The notes under the pieces: model-generated
What the model saw: only the letters and a program-made list of their open reading frames with translations
The model's database searches: none
What the model was told of the DNA's origin: nothing
Position numbers and translations under genes: made by a program
NCBI GenBank assembly: GCA_030549495.1
Contig: JAUIRK010000256.1
Span: 124,001 to 188,000 of the forward strand
Direction of reading: 5' to 3'
Length of the DNA stretch: 64,000 nucleotides
Source of the DNA: Nectonema munidae
Lineage: Eukaryota; Nematomorpha; Nectonematoida; Nectonematidae
In this document: piece by piece, positions 30,097 to 42,400 of the stretch
Numbering within the stretch: position 1 is the first letter of the stretch
Layout: the number at the start of each line of letters is the position of its first letter

Positions 30097-33035
30097 ATAC
30101 AAACGTTTAAGATTAGTGCACTATTGAAATTTTGTACAACATTAAATGCGCCAAAACCCTGGATAAAATTCAAAATAAAATTTGAAAGCCTATACTACGC
30201 TACATAAACTCTACAAGGCAGGAATTCAAAACTTTCGTTTGCACATATGATTATTTTTGATATGCGACATGTGCTTATTTCGGTAAGACTTTATATATTA
30301 AAATCAGAGTTAAAATAAGTCAGAAGGCTTGTGGGGTTCTTTATTAGTACCTAATTGTACTAATCCTTAATATATACTTTATCTTATTGAATTATAATTT
30401 GCAATTTCCTGAAGAACATTGACCCTAGAAAATTTAGGATACATGAGATCAAAAATTAGACTTTTAGTGACTTAATAACTTGAACTTCTTTTGCACATTT
30501 TTTAAAAATTAAAATAACTGATTTTGGAAGAAGTTCTATTAGAAAACCAAAGTTAACTATTGACTTTTAATTCTCCTAATAATAATATTTTAAGGGGGAA
30601 AAATGGGTAAAAAAAGATTTTTGATCAACTTTTTACGATTAAAGTCCATTTTTTAAGTCGGTGTGTCAATTTTTGAATGATATATAAAGTCAAATTTTGT
30701 TAGCTCTAATCATGATGGTAAGCAGAAAAGGGAAGCAACTTCTACATTATTTCTTTGGCAAGAGAATCACCTGATCAATGAGCGTTTTGTTTTCTTTATT
30801 TCTTTCATCACCACGATACCCAATTCAAGATAAATTTATTCATCCGAGCTGGAAATCTTCGACTTACGAGCTGCTTCTGCGAGCAGAAATGTTATTTTTA
30901 GCTGTAAAATAACAAAGTGATTGATTTTTATCAAAATATTGTTTCTAAATATGCGAAAATAATTTCATTGGTTTCAAAAATTCGATGTGTGTGTTTAGCA
31001 CAACTTTTCTTTGAGAGCAAATTTTTCCAAAGATCAATATCAATAAAGCAAAACACAGAACAAGATGAACAACTAATCATATGAATGCTGTTTTGAGAGT
31101 TTCTACTGCTTTGAATTTAATTTCGGATTTTAATTAAATTGTTAAGGAGAAGAGATATCAAGTTTTCAAAAGTTTTCAACGCTTTTTAAACAATTTATTC
31201 AGTTATTATTGATTTGTTTTGAGACATATGAGATCAATTAGTAGGGAATATTGAAAATACACAATTATACACAACTATCAGTGCCATCCTCTCTAAATTT
31301 ATCTTGGTGCACAACATTTTGCTCTAAATAAAATTATGGAACTCTTAACCCGCAAAAAGATAGGTATAGTGGGGGCTCTGTTTATACCTTCTTAACAAAA
31401 TCTTTGATTTGAAGAGAATTATTAAGCCGATCAATGCAATACCATCAATTTTAGGCTAGAAAATGCAGATGAATGCTTTTTATGATAAATGATCCACAAC
31501 ATAAGATACCAAACAAAAGAAGAGGCTTATGTCAATTTTCTATATCAATATAGTTATGTGCATTCATCCTATGTAGATAAGGATAGAAAAGACGATACAA
31601 GTAATATTACATTCTAGCAGAAAAGAACAAGTTATAGGCCGATGTTCATTTTCTACTTCGTCTCCTACAAAAAAACATTTTTTGAAGAAAATTTTTTTTT
31701 AAAAACATAACTAAATCAACATCCATGAAAATAGAATTTTTATTGTTATCGTTTGTTTCCAAACTTCTGTACAGTTTGGCATAAGGCCGTCTTAATTTAA
31801 TTGTTCCGTCACAATTTACAAAAATAACTATCTATGGTGCTTGTAAACACTGGAAACCTAAACTTTGTATAAATCCAATAGATGGGATTTTTAGGAGCTA
31901 TCTGATCAGTTTTTGAAAACATTTGTACAATCATATTTAATTTTAATCTACCTTCAGCATTAATGATATTGCAGACACGGACTTTTAATGTCTCACAGCA
32001 ACGCGTTCTCTGTCTTCATCAGAAGTAGCTGATGTTCTACTGTGTTCTTTCATTGGTGTTTCATTTGTTTCTTTGTTATTGAATGGAGATAGTATTTCTT
32101 GCAGTTTGAAACTTACTTGTATGAAAATTTTTAATTGTAATGTTATCACTTAACGTCATTTAGGAATAAAAAATTTTGAAAATTTAACCTGGTACACGTG
32201 AAAAAAATTACGAAAAAAACGGCAATTAAAGAGGAAGAACTTAAAGCAGAAAAGAAGAAAAAAGAAGTAGAGGAAATAGAAAGTCGACGATGAAAGAAGT
32301 CCACGTCGAATGATAGTGTTGCGTTCTCATTTTTTGGACGAATATTCCGAATTTATGCGTAGTTTATTGCAAGGATTTTGTATATGATTGTAAAATAGTG
32401 TTTTTGAATGCACGGATTTTATCATTGATTTGGGAAGAATTTTTTAAATCGGTCATTTCGAATAGGGGCATGAAGCCCTCAGTATTGTAAAATCCACCCC
32501 ACAGCTTCTTTTTCAAACAGTGTGAATCATCTTTTGAATTAGAGTAGTATAAAACATAGTACGGTTATAGTCTACAATTCCGAAGAACTACACTTCACAA
32601 TGGATATCCAAAATACAAGTCTTAACAAATTTTTTAACTTATTTCATGATAAGTACTTATCTTAAGTCAAAGCTTTTTTTAGTGCGGCAAGCGTTACAAA
32701 AAGCTTGGCCAAATCTGTTGTATTTGATTGCAAGGATTTGTAATAGATTTTCAAATCCTATACAAGACAAGTGGTTGCAGCCTACCGTCAAATGCACAGG
32801 TAAAAATGATTTATCCCATCTATCGTACACTAAGTCAAGGGTTAGAAAGATCCAAACATCGTGAATTTAATTAACTTGATAAAATTATGTTTAAAACCCT
32901 ATGCTAACTATATATTAATTTCTATTATGCATATGGTTGGTTGAAGATTATCAAAGCACTTCCAGGCGTAAGGCATACGATCTGCTCCCATTATGCTTGA
33001 AGATGCTTGGTTAGTCACAATTTTGTGATTTTGTT
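30097..33035. other. Intergenic, fragments only
   Basis: No supported gene. A Glu/Lys-rich open stretch of about 32 codons lies at 32195-32293 (plus). A charged Ser/Thr/Arg stretch lies on the minus strand near 31970-32065. Neither has splice context or a known domain. AACTTTTTACGATTAAAGTC and TTTTTAAGTCGGTGTGTCAA at about 30628-30670 resemble 1286-1315, hinting at another old repeat family. Confidence 0.3.
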
Positions 33036-33121
33036 TTTAAGAGTTGGGAGCCTTGTGTATCGAACCATTGACCTTCAACTGTTAAACTGAGAGGTACACC
33101 CTAACAACCATTGAGGCTTAA
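33036..33121 (-). repeat. tRNA-like sequence, second SINE type or tRNA fossil
   Basis: Minus strand: GCCTCAATGGTTGTTAGGGT (A-box-like) and GGTCAATGGTTCGATACACA (B-box-like), with a partial acceptor pairing of GCCT against AGGC. Spacing is about right for a tRNA head. It differs from the other SINE copies in the window. No convincing anticodon arm can be folded by eye, so it is more likely a SINE head than a working tRNA. Confidence 0.4.
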
Positions 33122-33999
33122 AAAAAAGAAAACAATATTTTACTACATAATTCAAAAGAAGTTATATCACTACTTCTTTTTGCTCCTCTTCCACCATAGC
33201 TTATGCCTTGCCTCACCCCTTTTCTTAATACTCGCTTCTGCTCCTTCTATATTCACATTTCTTCCATGAGCTTCCCACCTCCATCCTAACTACATTTAAA
33301 CTCCTGTTTGTAAGAAGTAAATCATTCTATATAAAAAAGGATAACTAAAAATTTGTAAATAATAAAGGAAATCTACATTCACAACACTAAACTAATACTT
33401 TATCATTCTAAACCTCAAAATGTAGAGTAGGATGTAGAGATAAAAAAACTAGTTTTTGTTCCTAATTACAAATTTGGTAGAAAAATTTCAAAAATTTCAA
33501 CATTGATTTTTAAGGTTTTAATGTTCTTGCGTCCTTTAAAGAGGAAACAAAATTTTCAGTTTCTTAAAAGTTTTAACAAACAACATTTCAGCCATATTAA
33601 ATTTTAATATAATAAAAGAATATATATTTTTCATTTTTCTTGTCAAAAAGCGTTCTCAACCGTTTTAATGTTCTTACAAAGATTTTATTTGAATATTTGT
33701 AATTAGGTTTAGTTAGATGCTTAGTATTTCTTGTCTTAAATTGTTATGCTTTCATTTTCATAAATTCTCATTGTATTTTTTTTTAAATGAATTTTTACCT
33801 CTAAATGTACTAAATAAGTCTCTAACTTTCAAACGGTCAAATTAACTGATTAACTAGTTAACTCTTCGTTGTTCAAAACTAGTGCTTATTTTTCTGAAAC
33901 TAAAAATACAACTAACTTTTAAATGAAATTCTTAAATCTTAGTTTTTAACATTTTTTTTTCAAACTCGGACACATAAAAAAAATGAAAAATAGTATATA

Positions 34000-36144
34000 C
34001 AATAAACTTCTCTATATTGAAGACCCTTAAAACTAAAAAAGGTTCATTATCAGAGGTGTTCACTTTATAGAGAATCTTATAAAATAGGCATAAAATTAAT
34101 TATGAACAAATTTTCAAAAAATTAATTTTTAAAATGAAAGATTCTTTAATGATAATGAGTATAGATTCCATTCTTATCAGAATTATCCCCTATCTTCATC
34201 TTTTTCCCTAAAGTAAGTTACGCACCCATAAAATTTCAGGTTTTCCATAGACCACATAAAAGACTATCTATATCAACATCTTCATTCTTCATTTTCAACA
34301 CCTTGAGCGAGGTATAGATATTATCCTCAAGACCAACAATCTTTTATAGACCAAATAAAAGATATTCTGTACAGCATCTACTTATATAATACCCTATTTT
34401 TTCAAACATACTTTTTATTTACAAAATAATGTATATTTTTTAAGAGAAAAATAACAAGTACGTTTCTGTCTCGATTTCTGAAGAAAATCCGTGGTATTAA
34501 GTTCTTTGCCATAGTCATCCTTTTCTTAATAATAATATCTTGAATACAAGATTCTAATTCTGACACCAAAAAAAGCTCTTTCATGCGAATTTGGGAATCA
34601 TTTTAGTTTCTTTAAACAATCTAAAACAATTTAAGTTTAAGGCATTCGAATAGTAGAACTTACATATTGGTCATCTTCTTCTTCTGTTGACACTTTAGAC
34701 GTTTCTAAAATTTCCCAATTATCTGTATTCAAAGCATGACCATGAGTATCGTTTGCGTCACAATATATCAAATCTTTTTCAGAAACTTTTTCAAATATTA
34801 AAGCTTTTGAAACCTATTCAATTAGTTTTTCAAGGCCCTGTTCTCGAGAATTCACATTATTTGGGTCTTTTTCATTCCCGTTTTCTAAATTTTCATCAAA
34901 GATAAATCCTGCTTTTTGAAAACATTTTTCTATTGTATCTTGGGTTACCATTTTAGTTACATCATCGCCATAAATACCACTTTCACCTTCAAAAAGAATT
35001 TTTTTAAGATGGCGTTTTCTATATCCAATTTTTAAATGTTATTATTATGCCTTGATCTAAAGGCTGCATATGCGATGTACAATTAGAGAGAAAAAATTTA
35101 ACTTTCACATTACTAAGTTTTTTTTACAAAATGACTGGAAACATTGTCAATGAAAAGTAAGATATTATATGTTTTTTCTTTCACATATCTTTATTCAAAG
35201 TTGTAAGCCATTCATCAAAAATAAACGCATTCATCCAAGCCTTTTTGTTTGCCTTCCAAATAACTGGTAACTTATCCAAAATTTTAAATTCTTTAAGACA
35301 CCTTGCTTTTTTAGATTTCCCAATTACTAACCGTTTTAATTTTTCAGTCCCAAGCCAGTTATAGCAGAGCAAACATGTTACTCTTTCCTTTGAAAGCTTT
35401 GTTCCACTACACTTTTTATCATGTTGAACTAAAGACATGCTTTAAAGAAAAGGCCTGTCTCAACCGCATTAAAAATATCATCAGCTTTATAAGATGCTTT
35501 AATGTCATCAATGTTCAAGTGTTTTGCAAAGTTTTGTGCTTTGATTTGAAGCAGAGGTCCAGTTATTGGAACATTTTAAACTCTAGCCGAAATAAATCAC
35601 CGGCAAGTCTTGTCATTAAATTCTTCATTTTTTGATTTTTAAAATCGCTTGATCTCAAAGTCAATAATGAAAAAAAATAGATGAAATAAAAATAAGCTGT
35701 AGCTTTGATTGTATATTTTCAACTAGTGTAAACAGCGCTTCAATCAATCAGAAGATGTCAATGATTGTAAGCTTTATTTGACGTATTAAACTTTTATCTA
35801 TTCATTTTCAACTAGTGTAAACAGCACTTCAATCAATTACAAGATGTCAATGAATGTAAGCTTTATTTTACGTATTTAAACTTTTATCTATTCATTTTCA
35901 AGACAACACTTTAATAAATTACAAGATGTCAATCAATGCAAGATATATTTGACGTATTTAAATGTTTACCTATTCATTATAAAATCAATATATGCTAATT
36001 AAATAGAGAGTTTTTCTAATGTTTGCATTAATGTTCACTGTTCATAGTAGAGAGGTGTTCGTTAATAAGAGAGGTTAAACTATATAAAATTGATGGAAAT
36101 ACATAAATTACTCTGAAAAATGTTCATTATTAGAGCTTTTACTA
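34000..36144 (-). mobile_element. Pogo/Tigger (Tc1-mariner superfamily) transposon, full length but broken
   Basis: Ends CAATAAACTTCTCTATATTG (left) and, on the minus strand, TAGTAAAAGCTCTAATAATG (right) are inverted repeats of the pogo CAGTAAAACCTCTNTAA type, flanked by TA at 33998-33999 and 36145-36146. The minus frame from about 35640 encodes the TIGD-like DDE transposase: I-F-N-A-V-E-T-G-L-F-F-K, then C-S-G-T-K-L-S-K-E-R-V-T, L-V-I-G-K-S-K-K-A-R-C, and K-A-N-K-K-A-W-M. Further on, L-L-F-I-D-N-V-S-S-H and H-M-Q-P-L-D-Q-G-I-I appear in other frames. The first catalytic Asp (N-A-D-E-T in relatives) is Val here, and stops and frameshifts follow residue D-M at 35181. Inactive. About 2.1 kb. 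Confidence 0.8.
35715..35985 (-). repeat. Three tandem units of about 85-90 bp inside the Tigger element
   Basis: Units start near 35715, 35804 and 35894 and share ATTTTCAACTAGTGTAAACA, AAGATGTCAATGA-TGTAAGC and TTATTTGACGTATT-AAAC. The third is shortened. They lie between the transposase 5' side and the right inverted repeat, a position where some transposons carry repeated transposase-binding sites (inference). Confidence 0.72.
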
Positions 36145-36206
36145 TATTTCCTACTTGCATCAAACTTTATTGCTTATAGTTTTAAATAAACATTGTAGCT
36201 TTGTCT

Positions 36207-36243
36207 TCTCGATGAAACCGTTGAGCGTTACTTTTACCTTAAA
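36207..36243 (+). repeat. SINE tail fragment
   Basis: CTTCTCGATGAAACCGTTGA followed by CTTTTACCTTAAAC resembles the tail piece at 40498-40540 and the end of the SINE copies. It is a short fragment just outside the Tigger element. Confidence 0.35.
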
Positions 36244-36244
36244 C

Positions 36245-37189
36245 TCAAAAAAATAAAGTAGAGCCATTATTGAGTGTTGGTAGAGATCTTTTTGTAGTTT
36301 ATTAAATTTCTCAAACTTTTTTGTCTACTACTTTCGATCCAGCAATAATTTATTTTGTATTTATTTAACTGCTCATTAATCTGTGTTTAGCCTCAAAATT
36401 CAGTAAGGTCCGAGTTGGTATTGGAATAAGTTAGAAACTTTTATGTCAATAAAACAAACTAATAAAATATAAATTGTATTTATTTTTTCATTGTTTCAAG
36501 AAATTATGATGATTGATATCAATTCATTATTTTTGGCTATATCCACACTAGTTAGCACACAAATACACCTAAAATACGCTCAAATATATATTAATTAACA
36601 TAATTCGTCATTTTTTACAAAATAAATATAGTATATTTAGGATTATTTGGACTAAAAGTAGGACACCATGTAATTATTCACATTATTTTCGTTTCTTCCA
36701 TTACCAAAATAACAAGCAAGTTCATTTAATTCGAAAAAAATTGAGAAGTGCTTTGCTAAAGAGAAATGTAAACTTTACAAATTTTATTTATAAAGAAGAA
36801 AGAATTTACATAACTAACGAATAAAATATAGAATATAAACAGTTTTTTAAAATTCACTAAGCATCATAACATAATAGTTTCAAATATATCCATAACAAAC
36901 AAGATTTAAATACTAAATTATAAAATATTATCTTTCAACTTTATTCTAATTAAAAAAAATTGTATAGCTAGATTGTGTTTATTAAAAAATCATAATCTTG
37001 TAAAAAAGTTGTTTTATTTTATTAGTAAGGGCGTCTTGGCGTTTTAGATAATAGTTGAATTTAAAATCAAAATTAAAAAATAAAATTGTATTAAAAAATT
37101 TATGCTAAATCTATCAACTATTTAACATATTTTTTATAATTGACTTTATGCATTATTTTTCTTTCATTATTAATTTTACTTCTAAAAGT
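36245..37189. other. AT-rich spacer between Tigger and LINE fragments
   Basis: Very AT-rich with no open frame of note and no recognised repeat end. Confidence 0.35.
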
Positions 37190-37995
37190 ATTTGCACAAT
37201 CATTAGCATACATAATGAGCTTGCAATTATTATTCTGCAAAATAAAATATCATTAAGATAAATTATAAACATGAGCGTTAAAAGGATAGAACCTTGGGAG
37301 ACTCCTGAGTTTATTTTCAAAAGATCATAAGGCTAATGATTAACAAAGATGTATTGTTGCCTATTATTTCAAAAACTTTTGAAAATTTGAAAAAACCTCC
37401 CTCTGAAATCCCAACAATACCATTTGTGGACTAATAATTCATAATCGATCATATCGAAGGCTTTTGAAAAGTCAACAAACAATATCTCATAACCGTTATC
37501 TATGTATTCCAGAATCTTATTAATCAAAGTCCCAATAGCAAGGTCGGTAAAAGGCTCTATAATTTAAAAATTTTCCAAATAAACTATCATTCTATTGAAG
37601 ACTATTTTCTCAAAAACTGATGAAAGGCAATATACTAATGGATCTATAAGGTTATCCCTGTCTCCATTTTTGAAGATGGGAATAATCTTAGCTATTTTTA
37701 ACTTGTCAGCAAAGCGCCCTTTATGAAACATTTTCTTAAATATCAAACAAAAAATGTTAATTATGAAATTAATTATTAACTTACTAATTCTATTAGATAT
37801 GTTATCGCATCCAGAGTAATTTGATGAATTCAGTGAATTTTTTGCAATCAAAATTTTATTTATAAAAATATCATAGAAATAAAAAGATGTATTCATTTGT
37901 TGTAGTTCATACAAAGGGATATTTATTAGACCTTGCTTTTCAGGAACCTTAGTGAAATGTAGATTAATCTCATTACGCTCATGATTGATATACAT
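37190..37995 (-). mobile_element. LINE reverse transcriptase fragment (CR1/Jockey-like)
   Basis: The minus frame 37995-37564 has the RT entry motif K-I-A-K-I-I-P-I-F-K-N-G-D, then Y-C-L-S-S-V-F-E-K-I-V-F-N-R-M. Past a stop it continues with L-F-V-D-F-S-K-A-F-D (motif A), G-V-S-Q-G-S-I-L (motif B) and L-N-D-I. In a shifted frame Y-A-N-D replaces the catalytic Y-A-D-D near 37205. At least two stops and one frameshift; endonuclease and 3' tail not found. An old internal piece, not obviously the same family as the LINE tails at 3544 and 14690. Confidence 0.8.
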
Positions 37996-38786
37996 ATATG
38001 TATGGGATTTTTGTCCTAAAATGCTATTAATTTTTTATAAAAATTTATTTTTTTATTTTTATTGTTTTATATTTTAACAATCATAGCAGGGTAGACATTT
38101 TTATTTTTGTTTTTATTCCTAAAACTGTTTTATCAAAAAGATACTCTTGGTAAACACTTTTTTATTTCTATTTTATTTTAAACTTTTTACTTAAAAAATA
38201 GAGTTTTTTTTCTTATACAAGGTTTTTAAAATTTTTCTCTTTGAAATTTGATTAGTATTTTAACAATAACAATGCCAAGATTCTAATTATAGTTTCATTT
38301 TACTAAAATAGTCCTTATGTAACGAATAAAATGTATATAGAACATTTTAATTAAAAATTTATTGCAATTAGCGGTAATAAAAAAGAAAAAGATTATTTAT
38401 AAGTCATATGTAAGATCTATACATCGATATAAAATAGATAGATCACACATTAGTAATGTTATAACAATACAAATGCTTATATCCAAGTATATATTATAGG
38501 AGTGTCAGATGTAAAGATTTTCCTTTTTTCCCTCATTTAAAAATGGAATTTATTAAATATATGGGAATCTTGCTTTTTCGTTCACTAATCGTGTCAAAAA
38601 AAGGGAATTTATAAAAACTTAACTCCAAATGTAATTGTTTCTTTTTTTAGTATTAATAAAATGATTTAAATTTTAAAGTGTTTTTCATATTTTTTTTTCG
38701 AATTTTTATTCTTGACTTTTTTTAATATCATTTTGTTGTTTTATTATGAATAAATCTGGCAACCGTAATCTACACACAAATATCCA

Positions 38787-39026
38787 ATGCATAATATACA
38801 TGAAATACCGACAAACAGTTTAGACCATAGCACAAATTATAAAGTATTAAGAATAAATAAAATAAATGATAAGTATTCATTCCAATATTCACAAACTATA
38901 GATGATGAAAATTTAAATTTAGATATTATTAGATCAGTAGAATTTCTTATAGAAAATTTTTACTTGAAAATTATAAGATCAATTTTAAAATATAGATGGT
39001 ACAGCCGTGTGATCAAATTTGAATAA
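38787..39026 (+). CDS. Hypothetical 79-codon open frame
   Basis: An isolated open frame about 400 bases upstream of the first cyclin L exon, with no recognisable motif, no clear splice sites and AT-driven codon use (many Ile, Asn, Lys). It may be chance or a fragment of an unrecognised element. Confidence 0.15.
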   Translation: MHNIHEIPTNSLDHSTNYKVLRINKINDKYSFQYSQTIDDENLNLDIIRSVEFLIENFYLKIIRSILKYRWYSRVIKFE

Positions 39027-39418
39027 AAACACTTTGATCTGAGTTAGTGTACTTTACGTGGCATATGCAATAAAAAAATAAGGCTAATTTATTTATATAA
39101 AATTCTTATAAGAATGATTTTCACACTTACAACACGTTATCGATTAAATTGACCCAAATTTACAAAATTCTGTTAAAAAACAATTAAATGCTTTGAAAAA
39201 TAAATTGATTTGGGTTAAATTAAAAGTAAAGAATATGTTTTTTCATTTGATGACATCTTTGATTCTTTATTGGGTTGGGGCATGTACTCCTTGTGCTGCT
39301 ACCGATCCTCTAATGAATGTATGAGCATACACGATAAGCTACCCTTTTCCAATTTCATCGTAATTTTTATGAGAATGTGAATATTCCCTGACTTATGAAA
39401 GATGTATTTATGCTTTTA

Positions 39419-42400
39419 GTACATGCCTGTTGAAACAGTTCTTAGTTTGAATAATATAACGCTCCCAGAATGCCTCATTGTTAATCCAGCATCTTTTGCT
39501 GATCACTTGCCTCCTGAAATAGAAAACGAACTGCGTATTAGAAGTTGTGAACTTCTGCAAGTAGCCGGACTTCTGTTAAAACTAGCACAGGTTCATTTCC
39601 CATCTTTTTCTCCCATTTATACAACTTGCTCACTCATCTTGTTTATTTAGGCTGATATTGCCACCGCTCAAATGCTTCTGCAAAGATTCTTTTATGCAAA
39701 ATCCTTTGTTAAATATAATAATGAGGTAAATGTTCTTTTAATTCCCATATTTTGGCGCGGTAATTTTCACCCAAACTATTTCAGCACATCTGTTTTAGAG
39801 TTGTAAGAATCAGTTATACTTTTAAGAAAGAATCAACTTATGAATGGAAAATTTTTAAGTTTTCATAAAATAAAAACCTGAACTAAAAATATACAAAGAC
39901 AATTAAAAGTTTGTTTAAAATGAAGAATATAATATTACACTCCACCAATTTGTTCTCGGAAAAATCAGAGGACATTTGATGTAAATCAATTTGCTTCCAA
40001 AAAAACCTCCATATTCACTATTCAGGATATTTTGTAAGAACTGAAAAAAGACAAAATTTCTTGTTCCAAACAACTTTGATTTAGTCAAGTTAAACTCCAA
40101 TTGATTTGATATAAATTTATCTTAAGCTTAAGAAATCGCCTGTGTCAATTAGTCAGTCTGGCACAAAAATATCTAGACATACATACGAATACATACATAT
40201 TGACATTAAACACCCATGCACAGGAATACTTAAATCTCAAAAAGAGCGGTATAGTCGAATTGTATCATAGTGATTAAACACAAAGAGTGAATAGTTGAAA
40301 TAGGAAAGGTTTTTAGATAACTCAAGGTATTGGTTTCGATCCCGCATCACGCCTACTTTTCTCATATTTCCATACAAGCGGCGCAATCATTCTTCTCTAT
40401 GAAAACACCCCACAGTACCTTTAACTTTACTTAAAAAATGATTTTTTAATACTTATCTGATTCCTAAATTTTATTACATAGCGATTCCCCAGCCCGCCTT
40501 CTCGATGAAAATACCCTATGCTACCTTTACCTTATACCAGCATCAAGTTTTCAATGTATTTTATTTTTGTTTCAACTACTTGTCAATTTTTCGAGAAAAA
40601 ATGATTCTTTTCATATTGTATTCCCAAAAAATATCCCTCAAAATTATTTGCGGCGGTTGGAGACAGAGCCGATTACTTCCTCTTCCCGCATATTCCTCTC
40701 TGCCTGTCGACATTTGCCGCCTTTAATAGTTGTGAAAACGACATTTTCTCTGATAAAAAATCTTCATTTATGCCTGAATTTATTTATGCCTAAGTAAAAT
40801 TTCTCACCAATGAACTAAAATCAAAATCCAACTCAATTACCAAATAACGCACTTTCTAATTGGACTTAGAAGGCATCTAGCTGACTACTATCTTACTGAA
40901 TAACTAATTTAAAATTTCAGAATTTTCGATTTTTCTGATTGGAAATGTCTTTCTAGTATAATTCTGGCTATCACAGATGCTATTCTTTTCTTTTTTCAAT
41001 ATTGCTTTCGTCTTGCTTCTTCTATCATTTCCCACTGCTTTTCAGCTCGTTCTTCACTTTTTGAGTGTTTTATCGATATTTTATTGCTTTCTTATTTTTT
41101 AGGTTATTGCAATGGGATGCATGTTGTTGTCTTCTAAGATAGGAGAACGCCCTCGCCGTCCACGTGACATCATCAATGTATTTCATCACATATCTCAGGT
41201 CTTAAAAAAGGAGTAAGACTTTATTCCTCTAACTATACTCGTATGCTGACACCAAACTTTCAATACAGACAGTTTTGTTTGCACTCAAAAATAGGCTCAA
41301 TAGTTTTAATTTTGAATCAGTTTCACGTATATTTTACATCTTTTTTGTAGTTTTTTGGAAGAATTAAAATTATTAATTTTCAATTCGATTAATAAAGTCT
41401 ATTTTTATTCTAGGAAAATTTAATAATGCTAAGAATGATGTTTTTTAACTAATCTTAATGTAAGATTAAGATATATTGCGAAGGCGGGTAACGCCAATAA
41501 AATACCTTTCAGTCTCTGTTCATTTTTGTAAACGATCGCTATGTCCTCATATCTGTATATTTCAATGTTGCCATTTTTGCGTTATTATAATGCCTTGGTT
41601 AAAACCAGAGCTTCAGAGCCGGAGTCACAAATAACAAAAAAACGGCTCCCTATATCTGGCTTGGAGCCAGCGTATAATTCGTGATGTATCAAAAGCACAA
41701 TTGTTGCATATATAACCTTAAAATATAAATAATAAGTTTTAGTTCGTGTTCATATTCTATTTACAGAGAACAAACCATAAATAAATGATGAAACAGTTTT
41801 TTCATTTTTACATCTCTCTATTATATATAATATATAAAACGTCGGAACAGGAGCCATAAAAAAATATTTGCCCAAGAGCCGAAGCACACAATTTTGAAGC
41901 GGCTCCGAAGCCCTTGTTAAAACATCCTGCCACCTTCATATTTGCATCTTCGATAACATTTTGTTCTTGCAAAATAAAGCATATGCCGCGGGTTTGGCGT
42001 GTAAGCACACCAACATGCTTTTGTATTCAAACTAAAGCCGTTAAATGCCAAGCTATGTTATTTCATAGGATTCGAAAAATAGTCTTTTGTAAAAACGGTT
42101 AGTATAAAGCGTTCTTTCCCTATCATGTTCATGAAAGTGATATAATTTTCGTATATTTTTGTGTAGAGTGTCCACACCTCTCACCCTAAACTCCTACTAC
42201 ATAAACGTCAAGAACCAAGTAATTAAAGCGGAAAGAAGAGTTCTGAAAGAGTTAGGCTTCGCAGTTCACATCCAACATCCATACAAGGTACATATACTCA
42301 CTATTTGAACGAGTTTATTACATTTATTTCTTTAAAGCGCCATCATCAATGTTGATTTCATCTTGACCAGGCTTCTTCAATTAACAGCCCAGGACTCATT

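Noticed and set aside
35715-35985. Tandem units that could be read as a CRISPR-like array
   Set aside because: Units are contiguous and about 90 bases long without unique spacers, in a eukaryotic transposon.
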